Position numbers and translations under genes: made by a program | Part shown: positions 52,046 to 60,519 of the stretch, piece by piece | Layout: each line of letters opens with the position of its first letter | How positions within the stretch are numbered: the stretch's first letter is position 1 | Origin: Spiribacter salilacus | Lineage (GTDB): Bacteria > Pseudomonadota > Gammaproteobacteria > Nitrococcales > Nitrococcaceae | Direction: 5' to 3' | DNA length: 64,000 bases | NCBI RefSeq assembly: GCF_009649225.1 | Contig: NZ_WJPP01000005.1 | Span: forward strand, 10,001-74,000 | The notes under the pieces: generated by a model | Databases searched by the model: none | Seen by the model: only the letters and a program-made list of their open reading frames with translations | Told to the model about the DNA's origin: nothing

Positions 52046-53129
52046 GCTTTGCTCCTCCTGCACCGACAAGATGCTCATCGGCATACAGCAGCGTGTGCTC
52101 TACGGGGAAAACCAACCGCAGGCCATCACTGTTGATTTTTTCTGATTCATCTAAGCGCACATGAAATTGATGGCTGCCAAAATGGCCGGTCACCAACTGG
52201 TGCTCGCCTAAGTCTTCAACTTGGTCAACCTTCAGCAATAAGCCAGACTCACCCTCAGTGGCCAGGCGTACCAACTCTGGGCGAATGCCTAACTGCAAGC
52301 TGCCGCCGTTTTGGCTGGCGGCCGCCGCTGTTGCCGGGTCAATCGCAATTCGCTCGCCATCGACCAGCGCCTCATTGCCACTGAGCTCACACGGCATAAA
52401 GTTCATGCCGGGGCTGCCAATGAAGTACCCAACAAACGTATGGGCGGGGCGTTCAAATAATTCCTGCGGGGTGCCAACTTGTAGTACCTGGCCGGCCAAC
52501 ATCACCACCACCTTATCGGCAAAGGTCAGCGCCTCGGTTTGATCATGGGTCACATAAACCAGCGTCAAATTGAGCTGCTCATGCACCTCACGCAGTTTGC
52601 GACGCAACTGCCATTTAAGATGCGGGTCAATCACGGTGAGTGGCTCATCAAACAGCACGGCGGAGACATCTTCACGCACCAAACCACGACCGAGCGATAT
52701 CTTTTGCTTGGCATCAGCGGTGAGGTTGCGGGCACGCCGATCAAGCACGTCGGTTAAACTGAGCATCTCTGCCACCTGACGCACCCGCCGATTGACGTAA
52801 TCTTCTGCCATTTTGCGATTGCGAAGCGGAAAGGCGAGGTTTTGAAACACGGTCATCGTGTCGTAGACCACCGGAAACTGAAACACCTGCCCGATGTTGC
52901 GCTCTTCGGTGCTGCGATGGGTAACATCTACCCCATCAAACAATACCTGCCCTTCTGAGGGCTGCACTAAGCCAGAGATAATGTTAAGCAGCGTTGTTTT
53001 GCCGCAACCCGACGGGCCGAGCAGCGCATAGGCACCGCCGTCTTCCCAAACATGCTGCATGGGCTGTAAAGCGTATTCGCCCCCGGGCGCGTAACGGTGT
53101 GCCAAGTTGTTTAGTTCGATTCTAGCCAT
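52038..53129 (-). CDS. glpT: Glycerol ABC transporter ATPase with altered signature motif
   Basis: A 363-residue ABC ATPase of the MalK/UgpC type with a C-terminal TOBE region. Walker A is GPSGCGKTT near residue 39, the Q-loop is VFQFPV near 83, Walker B is AVLFDEPLTVID near 160 and the switch His is in YVTHDQTEAL near 193. The family signature LSGGQ is replaced by LTADAKQKISLGRG near 135. The Walker site is therefore good, but the signature it offers to its partner is not. The partner GlpS shows the mirror image. Its start lies one base after the glpS stop. Confidence 0.94.
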   Translation of the reverse strand: MARIELNNLAHRYAPGGEYALQPMQHVWEDGGAYALLGPSGCGKTTLLNIISGLVQPSEGQVLFDGVDVTHRSTEERNIGQVFQFPVVYDTMTVFQNLAFPLRNRKMAEDYVNRRVRQVAEMLSLTDVLDRRARNLTADAKQKISLGRGLVREDVSAVLFDEPLTVIDPHLKWQLRRKLREVHEQLNLTLVYVTHDQTEALTFADKVVVMLAGQVLQVGTPQELFERPAHTFVGYFIGSPGMNFMPCELSGNEALVDGERIAIDPATAAAASQNGGSLQLGIRPELVRLATEGESGLLLKVDQVEDLGEHQLVTGHFGSHQFHVRLDESEKINSDGLRLVFPVEHTLLYADEHLVGAGGAKHG

Positions 53130-53130
53130 G

Positions 53131-54219
53131 TTATTGCCCGAGCTCTGAGTCTGGGGATGCGACTAAGCGATCCTGTTGATCAAACACATACAAATGCCGG
53201 CGATGAAAATGCACTTCAAAACGAGCGCCCGGATGTACGGTGTGCACGCCGCGCTCCAGCACCACCCAATCGCGGTGATTAACATCCAAGTGAATGTAGG
53301 TAACTGAACCTGCCACCTCGGCCACCTCAACTTCGCCCACCAAAGACACCGAGCCTTGGCCACGGTCGCTGGCAAACAAATGGTGGGGGCGCAAACCCAA
53401 GGTGTAATGCCCCGTGGCGAGATGACTTAAATGCGGCGGCAACTCAATGCCTTCACGACCGTCTACATAAAATTGGCCATCCTCAATGCGTGCTTGCATC
53501 AAGTTCATGGGCGGATCAGCAAAGACCTGGGTCACGGTCGTATTGACAGGGTTGCGATACACCTCGGCCGTCGGCCCATGCTGCAGCAAGCGACCTTCGT
53601 GAAGCACCGCAGTTTTGCCGCCTAAAATCAGGGCTTCTTCAGGCTCCGTGGTGGCATAAACCACTACGGTATCGCGATCAGCAAATAAGGCGCGCAGCTC
53701 AGAGCGCAGGCCCTCGCGCAATTTATAATCCAGATTGACGAGTGGCTCATCGAGCAAAATCAGTTTGGCATCACGCACCAGCGCCCTTGCCATGGCACAG
53801 CGCTGCTGCTGCCCACCGGATAATTCACTGGGCAGCCGGTCGAGCAAATGATCAATACCCAATCGCGCGGCTTCATCGCGCACGCGCCGATCAATATCGG
53901 CCTTGGGCAGGCGCTCAAGGCGCAATGGAGAGGCAATGTTTTCGTAAACCGACATGGCGGGATAGTTAATAAACTGCTGATAGACCATGCCCAGCGAGCG
54001 CTTGCGCACAGAGACCTTTGAGACATCCACGCCGTCTTCCAGCACACGCCCCGCGTTCAACGGCTCTAGCCCGGCCATTACGCGCATCAATGTGGTTTTG
54101 CCCGCCCGTGTCAAACCGAGCAGCACATTAAACTCGCCCCGCTCACAAACCAAATTGATATTGTCGAGGTACGGAACCCCCTCAACAGAACGACTCACCC
54201 CCTCAAGAACCAGGCTCAT
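53131..54219 (-). CDS. glpS: Glycerol ABC transporter ATPase with altered switch region
   Basis: A 362-residue ABC ATPase. Walker A is the variant GLTRAGKTT near residue 35, the signature LSGGQQQRCAMARAL near 135 is intact, and Walker B LILLDEPLVNLD near 160 keeps the Glu. The switch histidine is missing: the YVTHDQ stretch reads YATTEPEEAL near 190. It should therefore lend its signature to GlpT while its own nucleotide site is weak. The ATG at 54219 shares a base with the glpD stop (TAATG), and AGAGGG lies ten bases before it. The frame beyond lies inside glpD. Residues from about 240 on form the MalK-like regulatory domain. Confidence 0.94.
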   Translation of the reverse strand: MSLVLEGVSRSVEGVPYLDNINLVCERGEFNVLLGLTRAGKTTLMRVMAGLEPLNAGRVLEDGVDVSKVSVRKRSLGMVYQQFINYPAMSVYENIASPLRLERLPKADIDRRVRDEAARLGIDHLLDRLPSELSGGQQQRCAMARALVRDAKLILLDEPLVNLDYKLREGLRSELRALFADRDTVVVYATTEPEEALILGGKTAVLHEGRLLQHGPTAEVYRNPVNTTVTQVFADPPMNLMQARIEDGQFYVDGREGIELPPHLSHLATGHYTLGLRPHHLFASDRGQGSVSLVGEVEVAEVAGSVTYIHLDVNHRDWVVLERGVHTVHPGARFEVHFHRRHLYVFDQQDRLVASPDSELGQ

Positions 54220-55748
54220 TACGCAGTTGCCCTCTTTTTCTGTTGCCCACCAAACCAGGCAGACACACGATCTTGCTGCGCTTGATCCAGCGCAAGTCCA
54301 ATACGGGTACGACGCCAAATGGCATCCTCCCCGCTCAAAGCCCATTCATAGTCTGCTAAATAGCGCAGCTCGGCCTCGTAGAGATCAGATCCAAAATGCT
54401 CACCCAAATCGGCAAGGCTTTGCGCCGAGCCCAGTAAACGTCTGGCCTCGGTGCCGTAATTACGCACTAACCGCCATACCATGTCATCGGGTAACCACGG
54501 ATAGTCGCGGTGCACACTGGCCAGATACGCGTCGAAATCTCCATTCGGGATATCGCCGCCGGGTAGGGTTTCTTTGCCGGTCCAGTCCACCACCTTGGCA
54601 TCTAGCGCTGGGGCTAACTGATCAACCGCTTGGCGCGCCAAGGTGCGATAAGTGGTGATTTTGCCACCAAACACAGACAGCAATGGCGGCTTGCGCTCAT
54701 CTAAATCAAGGCTGTAATCGCGGCTAACCGCAGAAACGTCGTCTTCTTCAGACTCGTCATACAGCGCCCGCACGCCGGCGTACGTCCAAGTGACCTCTGC
54801 CGGCGTAATGGGTTTTTTGAAATACCGGTTAACGGCGTCACACAGATACTGAATTTCTTCTTCGCTGGCTTGCGCGTCTGCCGGGTTGCCCTCATACGCC
54901 ACATCGGTGGTCCCGATCAGCGTGTAATGCTGTTCATAAGGAATTGCAAAAATCACACGGCCATCATTATTTTGAAATAGATACGAGGCATCGTGATCGA
55001 ACATAGACGGCACTACAATATGGCTACCCTTCACCAAGTGCACATCTTTGTCGTCATCACGGCTCATCGCATCGTCAAGGAAGCGAGCCACCCATGGGCC
55101 GGCGGCATTAACCAGCGAGCGACTGCGCACCACCGACTCTTCGCCCGTCACCAAATCTTTAAGCCGAATTTCCCATATCCCTTCAGTGCGCTGAGCACCG
55201 ATGCAACGCGTTCTTGGGCGTACACTGGCGCCCCGATTGGCCGCGTCCATGCAATTCAGTACAACCAGTCGTGAGTCTTGCACCCAGCAATCTGAGTACA
55301 TAAAACCTTTGCTTAACTCATCAGTTAGCGGCGCGCCGGTTTCGTGCTGACGCAAATTAATACCGCGGGAGGCGGGAAGTTTTTTACGGCCGCCTAAATG
55401 ATCGTAGAGGAATAAGCCAAGGCGAATTAGCCAAGCGGGGCGTAACGCTTTGACATGCGGCATCACAAAACGCAGCGGCCAAATGATATGAGGCGCGATT
55501 CCGAGCAATACTTCTCGCTCGGCCAGTGCTTTTTGCACTAAACGAAACTCGTAATACTCCAAGTAGCGCAGACCACCATGCACGAGTTTTGTGCTGGCAG
55601 ATGAGGTGTAGTTGGCCAAATCGCCTTGATCACAAATCAAGACTTTAAGCCCCCGCCCAGCGGCATCGCGAGCAATACCAGCACCGTTAATACCGGCACC
55701 GACGACTACCATATCGAATGCGTCTACTTGCTGACTCGTGGTTGCCAC
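54219..55748 (-). CDS. glpD: Aerobic glycerol-3-phosphate dehydrogenase
   Basis: A membrane-bound FAD enzyme of 509 residues that oxidises glycerol-3-phosphate to dihydroxyacetone phosphate and reduces ubiquinone. The FAD fold opens with VVVGAGINGAGIARDAAGRGL near residue 13; TKLVHGGLRYLEYYEF near 55, LVNAAGPW near 220 and SVFGGKITTYR near 355 are conserved. The start is GTG at 55748, preceded by AGGAGGAG at eight bases. The ORF further upstream runs through the GlpR-like operator and is rejected. A TTGACC-N16-TATGTT promoter precedes it. It heads the glycerol import operon. Confidence 0.96.
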   Translation of the reverse strand: MATTSQQVDAFDMVVVGAGINGAGIARDAAGRGLKVLICDQGDLANYTSSASTKLVHGGLRYLEYYEFRLVQKALAEREVLLGIAPHIIWPLRFVMPHVKALRPAWLIRLGLFLYDHLGGRKKLPASRGINLRQHETGAPLTDELSKGFMYSDCWVQDSRLVVLNCMDAANRGASVRPRTRCIGAQRTEGIWEIRLKDLVTGEESVVRSRSLVNAAGPWVARFLDDAMSRDDDKDVHLVKGSHIVVPSMFDHDASYLFQNNDGRVIFAIPYEQHYTLIGTTDVAYEGNPADAQASEEEIQYLCDAVNRYFKKPITPAEVTWTYAGVRALYDESEEDDVSAVSRDYSLDLDERKPPLLSVFGGKITTYRTLARQAVDQLAPALDAKVVDWTGKETLPGGDIPNGDFDAYLASVHRDYPWLPDDMVWRLVRNYGTEARRLLGSAQSLADLGEHFGSDLYEAELRYLADYEWALSGEDAIWRRTRIGLALDQAQQDRVSAWFGGQQKKRATA

Positions 55749-55766
55749 GAAATCGACTCCTCCTCG

Positions 55767-55808
55767 TATGTTCGGTTTCCAACATACCACCGAAAATTCT
55801 GGGGTCAA
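55767..55808 (-). promoter_or_regulatory. glpD promoter overlapping a GlpR-like operator
   Basis: On the minus strand TTGACC (55808-55803) and TATGTT (55786-55781) stand 16 bases apart. The -10 is the left arm of the palindrome TATGTTGG-AAAC-CGAACATA (55786-55767), whose outer six bases per arm are perfect. The sequence agrees with GlpR half-sites known from enterics. GlpR bound here would cover the -10 and block glpD. Confidence 0.78.
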
Positions 55809-56593
55809 GAATCAGTTACGAAAACGCGTCCGCCATGTTCCTCCAAACAGCGCCGAATGGTAATGGGTGGCTCGGCATCCGTATGCAACTCGCTAATCTG
55901 GCTAAGATCGGCCACACGCACCAATGCGTTGCGCCCAAACTTACTTCGATCCGCCGCCAAAAGCACTGATCGGGCATTAGCCATAATAATTTGCAGCACG
56001 CGCACTTCCCGGTAGTCAAAATCAAGCAACGTACCGTCGGCCTCGATGCCCGAGATGCCAATCACCGCGTAATCCGCTTTAAATTGGTTCATAAAATCGA
56101 TGGTTGCCTCGCCGGTAATCCCCCGATCACGATGTCGCACCACGCCCCCTGCCACAATCACTTCGCAAGCTGGGTTGTCTGCTAAGATACTGGCAACATT
56201 AAGATTATTGGTGATAACACGTAACCCCCGATGATCACGCAGTGCCCGTGCGACGGCCTCGGTGGTGGTACCTAACGTCATATACAACGAGGCATGATTG
56301 GGGATTCGCGCTGCTAAGCCCTCGGCAATTTTTTCTTTAGCCTCAGGGCGCAATACCTGGCGGGCCTGATACGCCACATTTTCTACGCTTGAAGGTAGCC
56401 CCGCGCCGCCGTGATATCGGCGTAACAGCCCAACAGAACAAAGATCGTTAATGTCTCTGCGAATGGTCTGCGAAGTGACTGAGAAGTGCTGCGCTAGGTC
56501 TTCTACAGACACAAATCCCTGCTCATGCACCAGATTGAGCATTGCCTGCTGACGTGGATTCAATTCAACGGTGCCATAGTCTGCCGAAATCAC
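55805..56593 (-). CDS. glpR: DeoR-family glycerol-3-phosphate regulon repressor
   Basis: A 262-residue DeoR-type repressor. Residues 10-65 are the winged helix-turn-helix ([27 protein letters not shown], then [11 protein letters not shown] near 42). The rest is the sugar-phosphate sensing domain with [11 protein letters not shown] near 108, VITNNLNVA near 125, GITGEAT near 160 and AADRSKFGR near 218. The start is GTG at 56593, supported by AGGAGG six to seven bases upstream. It sits between glpD and the divergent glpK, with an operator-like site on each side. GlpR is released by glycerol-3-phosphate in E. coli. Co-transcription with glpD is possible, but glpD has its own promoter. Confidence 0.95.
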   Translation of the reverse strand: MISADYGTVELNPRQQAMLNLVHEQGFVSVEDLAQHFSVTSQTIRRDINDLCSVGLLRRYHGGAGLPSSVENVAYQARQVLRPEAKEKIAEGLAARIPNHASLYMTLGTTTEAVARALRDHRGLRVITNNLNVASILADNPACEVIVAGGVVRHRDRGITGEATIDFMNQFKADYAVIGISGIEADGTLLDFDYREVRVLQIIMANARSVLLAADRSKFGRNALVRVADLSQISELHTDAEPPITIRRCLEEHGGRVFVTDS

Positions 56594-56606
56594 CGCGCCC
56601 CTCCTT

Positions 56607-56626
56607 TATTTTCATTTTCGAACACA
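56607..56626 (+). promoter_or_regulatory. Second GlpR-like operator between glpR and glpK
   Basis: TATTTTCATTTTCGAACACA matches the glpD operator, read on the same strand, at 15 of 20 positions, and ends in the half-site TTCGAACA. It is 13 bases upstream of the glpR GTG and just before the glpK -35, so it could serve both divergent promoters. Confidence 0.6.
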
Positions 56627-56633
56627 TTGTTGC

Positions 56634-56661
56634 TTGACTTTTCATCTGCGCGTTCGATCAT
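56634..56661 (+). promoter_or_regulatory. Predicted glpK promoter
   Basis: TTGACT at 56634-56639 is a five-of-six -35. After 16 bases GATCAT (56656-56661) is a four-of-six -10. It lies directly downstream of the second GlpR-like site and 44 bases before the glpK ATG. Confidence 0.5.
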
Positions 56662-56705
56662 ACCGACTAAAAGACATCACGCAATGCTGGAGGAGAGGCA
56701 CCGAT

Positions 56706-58196
56706 ATGGTGGAACAAACTGGAATACTGGCAATCGACCAAGGCACAACAAGCTCAAGGGCGATTGTTTTCGATATTGATGGCCACGCGGTGGCTACCGC
56801 ACAACGGGAGTTTCCCCAGCATTATCCGCACAGTGGGTGGGTAGAGCATGATCCGCAGGATCTGCTGGACTCTACCCTAAAGGTTTGCCGTAAAGCGCTG
56901 AAAGGCGCGCGCGCTGCGGGGGTACATGCGGTTAGTATTGGCATTACCAACCAACGCGAAACCACCATTGTGTGGGATCGAAAAACCGGCGAACCGGTGC
57001 ATAACGCCATTGTTTGGCAAGATCGACGCACCGCCGAGCGGTGTGCCGCGCTGCGCTCAGCCGGGCATGAGGCCATGATTACCGAGCGCACTGGCCTGTT
57101 ACTCGACCCCTACTTTTCAGCCACAAAAATCGGTTGGATTTTGGATAACGTGGCCGGCGCCCGGGCACGGGCCGAAAAAGGGGAGCTAGCCTTTGGCACC
57201 GTCGATAGCTGGCTTTTATGGTGCTTAACGGGCGGCAAGAGCCACGCCACCGATGCCACCAACGCCAGTCGCACACTCCTATTTGATATTCACAAACAAC
57301 GCTGGGATGACACGCTTTTAGAGCTGTTTGATATCCCCAAAGCCATCTTGCCCGAAGTACTAGATAGCGCGGCTGACTTTGGCACTAGCGATGAATCGGT
57401 TTTAGGCGCAGCACTGCCTATTCAAGGTATAGCGGGCGATCAGCATGCTGCCGTTGTTGGACAATGCTGCTTTAGCCCTGGCATGATTAAAAGCACTTAT
57501 GGCACGGGTTGTTTTGCCCTGATGAATACCGGCTCTGAAGCCGTGCCGTCAAAAAATCGCCTACTTACCACAACGGCTTACCGCATCAATGGCCAACCCA
57601 CCTATGCACTAGAAGGCTCTATTTTTGTGGCCGGCGCGGCGATTCAATGGCTGCGCGACGAGCTCGGCATCATCGCCCATGCCTCACAAAGCGAGGGGCT
57701 TGCCAACTCAGCCGAAGCCGAGGGCCTTTTCTTGGTGCCCGCCTTTACGGGGCTGGGCGCACCGTGGTGGGATCCAAATGCCCGCGGCGCGTTTTTTGGC
57801 TTAACGCGCAATACGGGTGTGGCTGAATTTGTGCACGCCGCGCTAGATTCGGTCTGCCTGCAAACCGGTGATTTACTCGAGGCAATGGCCGGTGATTCCG
57901 GCACCCACCAACACACGCTGCGGGTTGATGGCGGAATGGTGGCCAATAATTGGCTACTGCAACGTCTGGCTGATCTGACGGGCCTAACCGTTGAGCGACC
58001 GCAGATTATCGAAACCACCGCCTTAGGCGCCGCCTATCTGGCCGGTTTACAGCATGGCATCTACGCCTCACTCGACGAACTTGGTTCACAATGGGCGCTT
58101 AATCAGTCCTTTAACCCGGCTATTTCGCGCAGCCATCGTGACCATATCGTTGCAGGATGGCATGATGCAGTACGCAGGACGCTAACAAACGTTTGA
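56706..58196 (+). CDS. glpK: Glycerol kinase
   Basis: GlpK phosphorylates glycerol to sn-glycerol-3-phosphate, trapping it in the cell. It has 496 residues. [16 protein letters not shown] near residue 8, [15 protein letters not shown] near 78, [13 protein letters not shown] near 133, [12 protein letters not shown] near 240, [15 protein letters not shown] near 260 and [14 protein letters not shown] near 400 are the FGGY-kinase motifs. The ATG at 56706 has GGAGGAGAG eight bases upstream. It is divergent from glpR. No glpF channel is seen; glycerol entry here would rely on the ABC importer. Confidence 0.98.
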   Translation: MVEQTGILAIDQGTTSSRAIVFDIDGHAVATAQREFPQHYPHSGWVEHDPQDLLDSTLKVCRKALKGARAAGVHAVSIGITNQRETTIVWDRKTGEPVHNAIVWQDRRTAERCAALRSAGHEAMITERTGLLLDPYFSATKIGWILDNVAGARARAEKGELAFGTVDSWLLWCLTGGKSHATDATNASRTLLFDIHKQRWDDTLLELFDIPKAILPEVLDSAADFGTSDESVLGAALPIQGIAGDQHAAVVGQCCFSPGMIKSTYGTGCFALMNTGSEAVPSKNRLLTTTAYRINGQPTYALEGSIFVAGAAIQWLRDELGIIAHASQSEGLANSAEAEGLFLVPAFTGLGAPWWDPNARGAFFGLTRNTGVAEFVHAALDSVCLQTGDLLEAMAGDSGTHQHTLRVDGGMVANNWLLQRLADLTGLTVERPQIIETTALGAAYLAGLQHGIYASLDELGSQWALNQSFNPAISRSHRDHIVAGWHDAVRRTLTNV

Positions 58197-58236
58197 CTCT
58201 GCGGTGGAGCGGGGTGGAGATAGTGTTATTTGGATG

Positions 58237-58295
58237 CCTAGGGAAATTTATGCGGATTGGCAGACTAATTCTCTATTTGCATAAATTTAACTAGG
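58237..58295. repeat. Large imperfect palindrome between glpK and gloA
   Basis: CCTAG-GG-AAATTTATGC (58237-58253) is answered by GCATAAATTT-AA-CTAGG (58279-58295), 15 of 17 paired with one GG/AA mismatch, around a 25-base loop. It is A+T-rich and lacks a T-tract, so it is not a standard terminator. The rest of the 150-base gap holds no gene that I can see. Confidence 0.7.
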
Positions 58296-58346
58296 GGCTG
58301 GTGCATTGATACCACGCCCCCTTGGTAACTCAAAAAAGGAGGCTTA

Positions 58347-58790
58347 ATGCAGTATTTACACACAATGGTCAGGGTAAGCGACGTAGATGCGTCTTTGCGG
58401 TTTTATTGCGACCTGCTGGGCATGCAAGAAATCCGCCGCAAAGAAAGCGAAAAAGGCCGTTTTACGCTGATCTTTTTGGCCGCGCCGGATGATGCAGAGC
58501 GGGCGCGCTCCAGCGACAATGCGCCCATGCTAGAGCTCACTTGGAACTGGGACCCTGAAACCTATAGCGGCGGCCGTAACTTTGGTCATTTGGCGTATCG
58601 GGTAGAGAATATCTACACGCTCTGTCAGCACCTGCAAGATAACGGCGTTATCATTAATCGCCCACCGCGCGATGGCTATATGGCGTTTGTGCGCTCACCC
58701 GATGGCATCTCCATCGAGCTCTTACAGCAGGGCGACCCCTTGCCACCGCAGGAGCCTTGGGCCTCTATGGAAAATACCGGCAGCTGGTAG
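58347..58790 (+). CDS. gloA: Lactoylglutathione lyase (glyoxalase I)
   Basis: GloA isomerises the glutathione adduct of methylglyoxal to S-lactoylglutathione. It has 147 residues. The four metal ligands are in MQYLHTMVRV (His5), LELTWNW near 56 (Glu), FGHLAYRV near 75 (His) and ISIELLQ near 125 (Glu), the usual nickel-type short bacterial enzyme. AAGGAGG lies four bases before the ATG. Its place after glpK makes sense because glycerol catabolism raises dihydroxyacetone phosphate and methylglyoxal, although the palindrome at 58237 separates the two genes. Confidence 0.95.
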   Translation: MQYLHTMVRVSDVDASLRFYCDLLGMQEIRRKESEKGRFTLIFLAAPDDAERARSSDNAPMLELTWNWDPETYSGGRNFGHLAYRVENIYTLCQHLQDNGVIINRPPRDGYMAFVRSPDGISIELLQQGDPLPPQEPWASMENTGSW

Positions 58791-58801
58791 GTAATAGACG
58801 C

Positions 58802-59287
58802 ATGACCACACGTCAGGCAGTAATTGGGTTTGCGGGATGGGCATTATTGGTCATCCTCACGGCAATGAGCGGCATCCTCAGCCCGCCGGGCAGCTGGTAT
58901 GCGGCACTACAAAAACCCCCCTTTACACCGCCTGACCTAGCCTTTCCGATTGTATGGACGCTTTTGTATGCCTTAATGACCGTGTCGGTCTTTTTGGTAT
59001 GGCGTAAAACCACGCTGCTTGGCGGGTTACCTACCCTTTTGCCCTTTGTTGCCCAGCTCGGTGCCAACGGCCTGTGGAGCATTTTGTTTTTTCAGTGGCA
59101 TCGGCCCGATTTGGCGCTGGTTGATTTAATTATTTTATGGGCGCTGATCTTATTAACCATACTGCGCTTTCATCGCGTACGGCCACTTGCCGCTTGGTTG
59201 CTAGCCCCTTACTTAGCCTGGGTTACCCTGGCGGGCTATCTTAATATCGGCATTATTGTTTTAAATGGGCCAGCACCACCCGGGTAG
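58802..59287 (+). CDS. TspO/MBR-family membrane protein
   Basis: A 161-residue five-helix membrane protein of the TspO (tryptophan-rich sensory protein / peripheral benzodiazepine receptor) family. WYAALQKPPFTPPDLAFPIVWTLLYALM near residue 32-60 and AQLGANGLWSILFFQWHRPDLALVD near 80-105 are the signature, with conserved Trp and Pro. TspO binds porphyrins and, in photosynthetic bacteria, affects tetrapyrrole gene expression. I chose ATG 58802, where the first helix begins; the upstream frame lies inside gloA. It starts 11 bases after gloA and converges with the LysR gene. Confidence 0.93.
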   Translation: MTTRQAVIGFAGWALLVILTAMSGILSPPGSWYAALQKPPFTPPDLAFPIVWTLLYALMTVSVFLVWRKTTLLGGLPTLLPFVAQLGANGLWSILFFQWHRPDLALVDLIILWALILLTILRFHRVRPLAAWLLAPYLAWVTLAGYLNIGIIVLNGPAPPG

Positions 59288-59296
59288 GCCAAACAA

Positions 59297-60256
59297 CTAA
59301 TCGCGGGCAATCCGCTCTTGCCACTCCGCTTCGGTAAACTCGAGGCCTTCACGCTCCCACGGTGGCACGGGCGTAAATTCTTCAACCAAAAAGTCAACAA
59401 AAGCCCGCACCTTTTGCGAAAGATGTCGACGATGCGGATAAATCAAAAAGTAAGCCGAGCTTTCGTGCGGATACTGCAGTAGCACCGGCACCAAATCTCC
59501 TCGGCGTATGGCCGGCATCACTAACCAGGTAGACAGCCGCGCCAACCCAAGGCCGGCAAGCGCCGCCTCGTAAAGTGCATCAGCGGTATTGGCGCGAAAA
59601 TTACCTTTAACATGCAACACGCGTGAGCCGGCTTGCTCATCTTCAAACGCCCAGTCATTAAACTGCGAAACCTCGTATAAAGTTAGGCAGTTATGCTTGA
59701 GGAGTTCTTCTGGCGTGCGCGGCTTACCATGCCGCTCAATATAACTTGGCGCTGCACAAATAATGCGTCGATTCACACAAAGCCGCCGCGCGATAACCGA
59801 GGGATCTTCCATTTGCTCACGCCATTGAATGGCAACATCAATGCCCTCTTCAATTAAATCGACCTGCCGATCGGTAAGCTCAAACTCAACCGTTAAGTCG
59901 GGATAGCGCTCTAAAAACTCGCTCATTCGCGGCATTACCTCAACCCGGCCAAAAGCCACGGTGGCTGCAATACGCAATGTGCCGCGCGGATTTTCGTTAA
60001 GCGCCGTAACGGCCTCCTCAGCCTCTTCGATCTCTTGGATAATGCGGGCAGAGCGCTCGTAATAAGCATGGCCCACTTCAGTAAGACTAATCTGCCGGGT
60101 CGTGCGGTTAAACAAGCGCACGCCCAAGCGATCTTCCAGCCGCCGAATTTGTTTACTCACCGCCGATGGCGTGAGATCAAGATCACGCGCTGCCGCTGAG
60201 AAGCTGCCCTTCTCTACCGCGCGCACGAACATGTGCATCTCTGCCGCCCGATCCAT
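59297..60256 (-). CDS. LysR-family transcriptional regulator
   Basis: A 319-residue LysR regulator. Residues 1-60 are the helix-turn-helix (FVRAVEKGSFSAAARDLDLTPSAVSKQIRRLEDRLG), and about 90-295 the effector-binding domain in the CrgA/AaeR-type subgroup (TVAFGRVEVMPRMSEFLERYPDL, VDVAIQWRE). The effector and targets are unknown. It is divergent from the 48-residue peptide gene at 60369, with a TGTTCCG/CGGAACA palindrome between them that could be its site. LysR proteins commonly control the adjacent divergent gene. The start ATG at 60256 is the only suitable one. Confidence 0.93.
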   Translation of the reverse strand: MDRAAEMHMFVRAVEKGSFSAAARDLDLTPSAVSKQIRRLEDRLGVRLFNRTTRQISLTEVGHAYYERSARIIQEIEEAEEAVTALNENPRGTLRIAATVAFGRVEVMPRMSEFLERYPDLTVEFELTDRQVDLIEEGIDVAIQWREQMEDPSVIARRLCVNRRIICAAPSYIERHGKPRTPEELLKHNCLTLYEVSQFNDWAFEDEQAGSRVLHVKGNFRANTADALYEAALAGLGLARLSTWLVMPAIRRGDLVPVLLQYPHESSAYFLIYPHRRHLSQKVRAFVDFLVEEFTPVPPWEREGLEFTEAEWQERIARD

Positions 60257-60284
60257 TTTATTTGTGCCTTTCTGTCTTAAATAA

Positions 60285-60320
60285 TGTTCCGATTTAACGG
60301 ATTATCTCTTCAACGGAACA
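60285..60320. promoter_or_regulatory. Inverted repeat in the LysR/peptide divergent region
   Basis: TGTTCCG at 60285-60291 and CGGAACA at 60314-60320 form perfect 7-base arms 22 bases apart. Its place 28 bases upstream of the LysR start and 48 before the peptide gene suggests a regulator site. The wide spacing is unusual for a single LysR dimer, but a tetramer could span it. Confidence 0.5.
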
Positions 60321-60368
60321 GAATACACTGTGCTCATTGTTTCAACACCCCTTTTATTGGAGATAGTT

Positions 60369-60515
60369 ATGACCACAGTTGATCAAGCTGTTCAAAACGC
60401 CTACGCACTGCGTAGCCAGTACCTTGCTAGCCTTGTACGCAAGGCTATTGCTAGCCTGCGCCGCCGCGTGGCGGAAAACAACCCCCAAACGGGCGGTCTA
60501 GCCACACATCACTAA
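60369..60515 (+). CDS. Small basic peptide of unknown function
   Basis: A 48-residue peptide from the ATG at 60369, preceded by GGAGA at five bases. The middle, AYALRSQYLASLVRKAIASLRRRVAE, would form an amphipathic basic helix, with an uncharged Gly/Thr/His tail. It loosely resembles the short basic DUF1127/RSP_7527-like peptides of proteobacteria, an association I hold only tentatively. No signal peptide. It is divergent from the LysR gene and converges with azlD four bases later. The Arg/Lys-rich helix might bind nucleic acid or membrane; this is not shown. Confidence 0.65.
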   Translation: MTTVDQAVQNAYALRSQYLASLVRKAIASLRRRVAENNPQTGGLATHH

Positions 60516-60519
60516 ACCG

